DNA of 64,000 nucleotides from Bradyrhizobium stylosanthis (GTDB lineage Bacteria; Pseudomonadota; Alphaproteobacteria; Rhizobiales; Xanthobacteraceae). The DNA lies in the NCBI RefSeq assembly GCF_001641335.1, contig NZ_LVEM01000003.1, positions 160,043 through 224,042 of the forward strand. Direction: 5' to 3'. Numbering within the stretch: position 1 is the first letter of the stretch; every line of letters starts with the position of its first letter. Below are positions 59,440 to 64,000 of the stretch, one piece after another. The notes under the pieces were generated by a model, which saw only the letters and a list, made by a program, of their open reading frames with translations, made no database searches and was not told where the DNA came from. The position numbers and the translations under genes were made by a program.

Positions 59440-60330
59440 TCAGGTGCCGCTGAAGCGGTAGTTCACGCCGAGGCGCAGGATGTTGTCGGTGACATGCGAG
59501 CGATAGCCCACGACCAGCGGCGCGCCGCTGAGCGCGATCACGGGCGTCGTAAGCGAACCCGACACCGTTCCGAGATCGACATAGAGATATTCGAGCCGCG
59601 CGCTCCAATTGTCGGCAAAGGCGCCTTCGACGCCGGCGCCCGCGGTCCAACCGACCTTCGTCGTGCTACTGCCAAAGCTTGCCGCAACCGGCGTGAACGT
59701 GCCGCCATCGGCGCCCGCAAAGCCGCCGACATTGATCGCGCTCACGCTGCCCGAGGTGGAGATGCGGCCATAGGCGAGACCGCCGGTGCCGTAGAGCAGC
59801 ACGCGCGGCGTCACGGCAATACCAAGCCGGCCTCGGACGGTGCCGAACCAGTCGAGCTTCTGGGTGAGATTGAACGCAACAGGCAGCGCGGGGTCGAACG
59901 TGTTGTCGCCGCGATGGCCCGGGGTGCAGACGCCATCCTGCAAGCCGTCCGGCGCACCGGCGCACAATGCCGCAAGACTGCCTTTCTGGCCGCTGGCCTG
60001 GAAATCGGCTTCAACGCCGAACACGACCATCTCGCGCTGCCAGTTGTAGCCGATCTGTCCGCCGCCGGTGACGCCGTCGAGATCGAACCTGCCGGGGCTC
60101 GAGCTGAGCAGCGCACCGCTCCTGCTGTCGGCGAAGTCCGCCGTGGCCGCCGAGCGGCCCCAGCCATAGCCGACGTTGAGGCCGGCATAGAAGCCGCTCC
60201 AATTGTATCCGGGATCGACCGCCACCGGCGGCGCCTTGGTGTAAATGTGCGGCACCGCCAGATCGGCAGCGAAGGCCCGCGGCGCGAGCATCATGGCGAT
60301 CGCCGCCGCAGCCAGCAAAGTTCGTGTCAT
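59440..60330 (-). CDS. Omp25/RopB-like outer-membrane beta-barrel protein
   Basis: A 296-residue protein from ATG 60330 with GAGGGA upstream. The signal peptide TRTLLAAAAIAMMLAPRAFA is followed by ADLAVPHIYTKAPP. The barrel has WSGFYAGLNVGYGWGRS, GGGQIGYNWQREMVVFGVEA, DWFGTVRGRLGIAVTPRVLL, GAFADNWSARLEYLYVDLG and the terminal LRLGVNYRF strand. Proteins of this family stabilise the outer membrane and face the host or environment. It is paralogous to the neighbour at 60771 on the same strand. Confidence 0.88.
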   Translation of the reverse strand: MTRTLLAAAAIAMMLAPRAFAADLAVPHIYTKAPPVAVDPGYNWSGFYAGLNVGYGWGRSAATADFADSRSGALLSSSPGRFDLDGVTGGGQIGYNWQREMVVFGVEADFQASGQKGSLAALCAGAPDGLQDGVCTPGHRGDNTFDPALPVAFNLTQKLDWFGTVRGRLGIAVTPRVLLYGTGGLAYGRISTSGSVSAINVGGFAGADGGTFTPVAASFGSSTTKVGWTAGAGVEGAFADNWSARLEYLYVDLGTVSGSLTTPVIALSGAPLVVGYRSHVTDNILRLGVNYRFSGT

Positions 60331-60770
60331 CAATCTTCCCTCGAGAATTGGCATTGCCTGTTCGCCTGCTTGACAGATGCGCGGGCGATTCAGTGCCGCG
60401 ACACTAGGGAAGCGCCGCCGCCGCCGCGTCGTGCGTTCGAAGGTCACTCGTTTGAAGGAGACAAGGCAGCCGAGGGCGGGTGCAAGGCATGCATGGGCGA
60501 TCGAGGGGATCTCGAAAGCACCAGTATTTCAGAGCAGTTTGATAATCTCGATGAGCTTTGCGGGCCGGCGCGATGTCGCCGGAGCAAGCTCAATGCGATC
60601 GCTCCGACAATGCGATCAGTGCAAATCAGGCTGGGGATGTGGCACGGCTGCAACTCGCACGCGGCACGCTTGCGACCATCCGCGCGGCACCGCCGTCAGG
60701 ACATCCGGACAGAAACGACAAAGCCCGGCGCGGGGCCGGGCTTTGCTTCTTGTTGACGCCTTTGTTGATC
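60331..60770 (-). other. Intergenic region between the two porin genes
   Basis: About 440 bases. Besides the hairpin at 60719-60744, no gene, RNA or repeat was recognised. It is long enough to hold an independent promoter for the porin gene at 59440. Confidence 0.5.
60719..60744 (-). terminator. Probable terminator after the second porin gene
   Basis: Inverted repeat with a 10-base stem (AAAGCCCGGC against GCCGGGCTTT), about 27 bases after the stop at 60771. The T run on the minus strand is short (TTT), so it is weaker than the hairpin at 59391, with which it shares the core. Confidence 0.65.
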
Positions 60771-61640
60771 TCAGTACTTGGCGACCACCGGGCCGCCGAA
60801 CTGGTAGTTGATGCCGGCGCGCAGGATGTGATCGGTGAAGCGCGACGAGGTATTGGCAGCGATCGCAGAAGCCGGCGCGAGCGTGAACGGACCGGCGGAG
60901 AAGCGGCCCAGATCCATGTAGAGATACTCGAGCTTCGCGCTCCAGTTCTGGGTGATCTTGCCTTCGACACCGGCGCCGACGGTCCAGCCGACGCGCGTAT
61001 CCGAACTCGTGCCGACGGACGCGATCGCGACACCAGCGGGGGTGAAGCCGGTCATGGTGCCCGTGGTCTTGATTTCGCCGAACGCCACACCGCCGGTGCC
61101 GTAGAACAGCACCTTGGGAGTCGCGAGGATGCCGACGCGGCCGCGAACCGTGCCGAACCACTGGAGATGCTGATCGATCGTCAGTGTCGTGCCGGCCAGG
61201 CCGCCGGCGGGAAGGAAGGTCAACCCAGGAAGACAGGGACCACCGGCAGGCGCGACGCCGCCGCAGTTGAAGAACGCGCTGCCCTTCTCACCCGACCACT
61301 GCAGGTCACCCTCAATGCCGAACACCCAGTTGGCGCGCTGCCAGTTGTAGCCGGCCTGACCGCCCGCGACACCACCGTTCATGTCGAACGATGCGCTGGT
61401 GATGGAGCCAGCCGGAGGCACGATCACCGCACCAGTCGCTGTGTTGTTGTAGGTGACGTCGGTGCGCGAACGGCCCCAGCTGTAACCGCCGTTGGCGCCG
61501 ATGTAGAAGCCGGTCCAGCTCCAGACCGGATCGACCATGATCGGAGCCTTGACGTAGGGCTTTGCCGCGAGATCAGCAGCCAGTGCGCCCGTCGCGAACA
61601 GCGACATCGCCGCTGCCATTCCAATCACAATCCGCTTCAT
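60771..61640 (-). CDS. Omp25/RopB-like outer-membrane beta-barrel protein
   Basis: A 289-residue porin-family protein from ATG 61640, with GAGGAA 6 bases upstream. The signal peptide KRIVIGMAAAMSLFATGALA precedes ADLAAKPYVKAP. Barrel strands include WTGFYIGANGGYSWGRSR, AGGQAGYNWQRANWVFGIEG, QWFGTVRGRVGILATPKVLF, GKITQNWSAKLEYLYMDLG and the final DHILRAGINYQF. It has the same plan as the protein at 59440, suggesting a local duplication with later divergence. Confidence 0.88.
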   Translation of the reverse strand: MKRIVIGMAAAMSLFATGALAADLAAKPYVKAPIMVDPVWSWTGFYIGANGGYSWGRSRTDVTYNNTATGAVIVPPAGSITSASFDMNGGVAGGQAGYNWQRANWVFGIEGDLQWSGEKGSAFFNCGGVAPAGGPCLPGLTFLPAGGLAGTTLTIDQHLQWFGTVRGRVGILATPKVLFYGTGGVAFGEIKTTGTMTGFTPAGVAIASVGTSSDTRVGWTVGAGVEGKITQNWSAKLEYLYMDLGRFSAGPFTLAPASAIAANTSSRFTDHILRAGINYQFGGPVVAKY

Positions 61641-61811
61641 GGCAATTCCTCTTCCCCGCACAATTTTGTGATCAAAATATACCCGGCTCCCTGCCCTGGG
61701 GCTGTGCCGCGCCAGCAACATCGGGAAATAATCGAGCCTAAAGTAGTACCGGTATCAGAACGCCACCACCTTCCCTAAGCCATTGATTTGGAACAACGTT
61801 GTCCTAGGGCG

Positions 61812-63329
61812 CTACGGCGATGTCGTCCTGGTCCGCTGCGTCAGTCCGACGCGGCCCAGTACACTGTCGATGACTGGCCAGAACAGCAGCACGATCGCCA
61901 GAGTCGTGATTGAGCCGACCAGGCCGTTCGACCAGAACACCCCAAGCTTTCCACCAGAGCCGATCATCGAGAGGCGGAAGGCATCCTCGGCACGGTTGCC
62001 GAGCACGAGCGCGAGGGTGAACGGCGCCAGGGGAATGCCGATCTTCTTGAACACATAGCCGACGACGCCGAAGCCGAGCATCAGCCAGATATCGAACATC
62101 GCGTTCTGGATGGCATAGGCGCCGATGGCGCAGGACACCACGATCATCGGCGCCACCGCCGCGAACGGCACGCGCAGGATCGAGGCAAAGATCGGCACCG
62201 TCGTCAGCACCAGCACGAGGCCAACGACATTGCCGAGATACATCGAGGCGATCAGGCCCCAGACGAAGTCCTTGTGCTCGACGAACAGCAGCGGACCCGG
62301 ATTGAGCCCCCATACCATCAGGCCGCCGAGCAGGATCGCCGCGGTGCCCGAGCCGGGAATGCCGAGCGCCAGCATCGGCAGCAGCGCCGAGGTGCCGGAG
62401 GCATGCGCCGCCGTCTCCGGCGCGAACACGCCCTCGATGCGGCCCTTGCCGAAGCTCTCGGAGTCCTTGGAGAAGCGCTTGGCGAGGTTGTAGCCCATGA
62501 ACGACGCCGCGATCGCGCCGCCCGGGGTGATGCCGAGCCAGCAGCCGATGAAGGAGGAGCGCAGCAGCGTCACCCAGTACTTCGGCAGGTCCTTCCAGAC
62601 CCCGAGCACGACGCGCAGCGAGATGCTCGCCGCGTGTCCGCGCAGCGCCAGGCGCTCCTCCATCGTCAGCAGGATCTCGCTGATCCCGAACAGGCCGATG
62701 ACGGCGACCAGGAAGTTGATGCCACGGAGCAGCTCGGCCGAGCCGAAGGTCATGCGCAGATTGCCCGACACGGTGTCCATGCCGACGCCGGCGAGCAGAA
62801 GGCCGAGCGACATCGAGATGACCGTCTTGTGCTTGGCTTCGCGCCCGAGGCCGACAAAGGAGCAGAAGGTCAGCAGATAGACCGCGAAGAACTCGGGCGG
62901 CCCGAACTTAAGCGCGAAGGACGAGATCATCGGCGCAAGGAAGGTGATCAGCAGCACCGCAACCAGCGAGCCGATGAAGGACGACGTGAACGCCGCGGTC
63001 AGCGCCTCCGCCGCCCGGCCTTGCTGCGCCATCGGATAGCCGTCGAACGTGGTCGCGACCGACCAGGCTTCGCCGGGGATGTTGAACAGGATCGAGGTGA
63101 TCGCGCCGCCGAACAGCGCGCCCCAGTAGATGCAGGACAGCATCACGATGGCCGAGGTCGGATCCATCGTGAAGGTCAGCGGCAGCAGGATGGCGACGCC
63201 GTTGGGGCCGCCGAGACCCGGCAGCACGCCGACAAAGATGCCGAGCACCAGCCCGACCATCATCAGGACGAGCGTCTTCCACGTGAGCAGGACGGCGAAG
63301 CCGTGAAGCAGGAGACCGAGAGCTTCCAT
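61812..63329 (-). CDS. tctA: Tripartite tricarboxylate transporter permease TctA
   Basis: A 505-residue inner-membrane protein with about 12 helices. Hallmarks are GVLPGLGGPNGVAILLPLTF and a second internal repeat GITPGGAIAASFMGYNLAKRF, plus ALGIPGSGTAAILLGGLMVWG. The large subunit forms the transport path for citrate-like or other carboxylates delivered by a periplasmic TctC protein. It starts at ATG 63329, 12 bases after tctB. No TctC gene is visible here. Confidence 0.93.
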   Translation of the reverse strand: MEALGLLLHGFAVLLTWKTLVLMMVGLVLGIFVGVLPGLGGPNGVAILLPLTFTMDPTSAIVMLSCIYWGALFGGAITSILFNIPGEAWSVATTFDGYPMAQQGRAAEALTAAFTSSFIGSLVAVLLITFLAPMISSFALKFGPPEFFAVYLLTFCSFVGLGREAKHKTVISMSLGLLLAGVGMDTVSGNLRMTFGSAELLRGINFLVAVIGLFGISEILLTMEERLALRGHAASISLRVVLGVWKDLPKYWVTLLRSSFIGCWLGITPGGAIAASFMGYNLAKRFSKDSESFGKGRIEGVFAPETAAHASGTSALLPMLALGIPGSGTAAILLGGLMVWGLNPGPLLFVEHKDFVWGLIASMYLGNVVGLVLVLTTVPIFASILRVPFAAVAPMIVVSCAIGAYAIQNAMFDIWLMLGFGVVGYVFKKIGIPLAPFTLALVLGNRAEDAFRLSMIGSGGKLGVFWSNGLVGSITTLAIVLLFWPVIDSVLGRVGLTQRTRTTSP

Positions 63330-63341
63330 CGTTCGCCTGCC

Positions 63342-63884
63342 CTAGTGACCGAAGGCCGCTTCGAGCGGCCCCTTCGGCATGATGACGTCGAAGGCGATGT
63401 CGAAGGTAACGAACATGATCGCCGTGAACACGAGCGCGGTGAGCAGCGACTTCCACAGCGCGATCTTGCCGACGAGGCGCATGAAGCCGGCGATCAGCAG
63501 GAAACTCGCGACATAGAGGCCAAGGAACTGCGTCACCAGGCAGAACAGCAGGGTCGGCACGAACACCGCCATCACGCGGCGGGCCTGCGCACGCGTGACG
63601 AAGGTCCCTGATGCCGCGCGCCGGGCCAGCAGGGCCACGATCAGGCCGTAGAGGCTGCCGCCGCCGAGGATGATCGAGAGATAGAACGGAAAATAGCCGG
63701 GCTCGGGCCCGGTCGCGTCCCAGGACGCGCCGGTGCGCCAATTGTCGTAGCCGAGGGTGACGGCGAGCGCGAGCAACAGGAGGCAGACGACGATCTCGAC
63801 CGAGCCGGAGGAGACGACGGCGGGAGAGTCGTCTTCAGGCGCGGTCGGATCGTCGACGACGATTTCAAGATCGGTTTGGGACAT
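63342..63884 (-). CDS. tctB: Tripartite tricarboxylate transporter small membrane subunit TctB
   Basis: A 180-residue protein with four predicted helices (VEIVVCLLLLALAVTLGY, YLSIILGGGSLYGLIVALL, VFVPTLLFCLVTQFLGLYVA, SLLTALVFTAIMFVTFDIAF). The acidic N-terminus and the GPEPGYFPFY motif between helices one and two are typical of TctB. It starts at ATG 63884, directly upstream of tctA. Confidence 0.88.
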   Translation of the reverse strand: MSQTDLEIVVDDPTAPEDDSPAVVSSGSVEIVVCLLLLALAVTLGYDNWRTGASWDATGPEPGYFPFYLSIILGGGSLYGLIVALLARRAASGTFVTRAQARRVMAVFVPTLLFCLVTQFLGLYVASFLLIAGFMRLVGKIALWKSLLTALVFTAIMFVTFDIAFDVIMPKGPLEAAFGH

Positions 63885-63913
63885 GCTCAGTTAGGGACGG
63901 AGTACGATCAATT

Positions 63914-63991
63914 CCCCTCTCCCCGCTTGCGGGGAAAGGGTCGGGTAACGGAGAGTTTCTCCATGGAGACGGTGAGGGCTGGACTCGCGGC
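63914..63991 (+). repeat. Rhizobiales-type palindromic intergenic repeat, possibly running past the window
   Basis: CCCCTCTCCCCGCTTGCGGG with the following GGAAAGGG forms an imperfect hairpin, then a second small hairpin (GGAGA, loop, TCTCC at 63950-63962). I recall near-identical CCCTCTCCCCGC-type elements scattered between genes in Bradyrhizobium and relatives. It lies upstream of tctB. Confidence 0.6.
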
Positions 63992-64000
63992 GGGTCCCCC

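Overview
The window is GC-rich DNA from an alphaproteobacterium, most likely a Bradyrhizobium or close relative (Nitrobacteraceae). The reasons are GC-rich codon use, two Omp25/RopB-like outer-membrane barrels, a TctA/TctB pair, an RTX metalloprotease, and two intergenic repeats of the kind I remember from Bradyrhizobium. No database search was possible, so names rest on motifs, length, gene order and recalled family knowledge.

Region 1 (1-35766) is a large surface-polysaccharide or glycan locus. It holds two parallel nonulosonic-acid (sialic-acid-like) cassettes. The first (590-6418) encodes a NeuB-type synthase fused to a second TIM-barrel domain, a CMP-sugar synthetase, a free TIM-barrel isomerase and three short-chain dehydrogenases. 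The second (10704-18890) is a nearly complete GDP-type legionaminic acid pathway: LegB, LegC, LegG, LegI, PtmE, a Gfo/Idh oxidoreductase, a PtmB/LegF-type cytidylyltransferase and a PtmA-like dehydrogenase. GDP-heptose genes surround the first cassette: a truncated HddA-type kinase at base 1 and an HddC-GmhB fusion at 9301. Export and assembly genes follow: a Wzx flippase, a methyltransferase, a PhyH-type dioxygenase, two GT-B/capsule-type proteins, a GT2, UDP-glucuronate decarboxylase and a Wzy-like polymerase. A minus-strand operon (35766 down to 28330) converges on them. It carries a second flippase, an asparagine-synthase-like amidotransferase, two glycosyltransferases, a hexapeptide acyltransferase and an epimerase. 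The two blocks meet at a CTAG that supplies both stop codons.

Region 2 (35937-51168) is a type II secretion system. gspE-F-G-H-I-J-K-L-M run on the minus strand with many overlaps. The lipoprotein secretin gspD and prepilin peptidase gspO run divergently on the plus strand from a good sigma70-like promoter. A GspC/GspN-like gene lies beyond gspM, separated from it by a 1205-residue autotransporter gene on the opposite strand.

Region 3 (51169-64000) is mixed. It has a Sel1-repeat protein, an acyltransferase-3 membrane protein, an exported beta-helix protein with a strong terminator, a serralysin-like M10 metalloprotease with four 121-residue tandem repeats, a small exported protein, a CaiB/BaiF CoA-transferase, two Omp25-like porins and the membrane subunits of a tripartite tricarboxylate transporter. 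A 34-base exact repeat occurs at 25850 and, inverted, at 51223, and a palindromic intergenic repeat closes the window.

Taken together, the first half makes and exports a complex acidic glycan, and the second half is mostly secretion machinery and envelope proteins. The least explained part is the first nonulosonate-like cassette with its synthase/TIM-barrel fusion.
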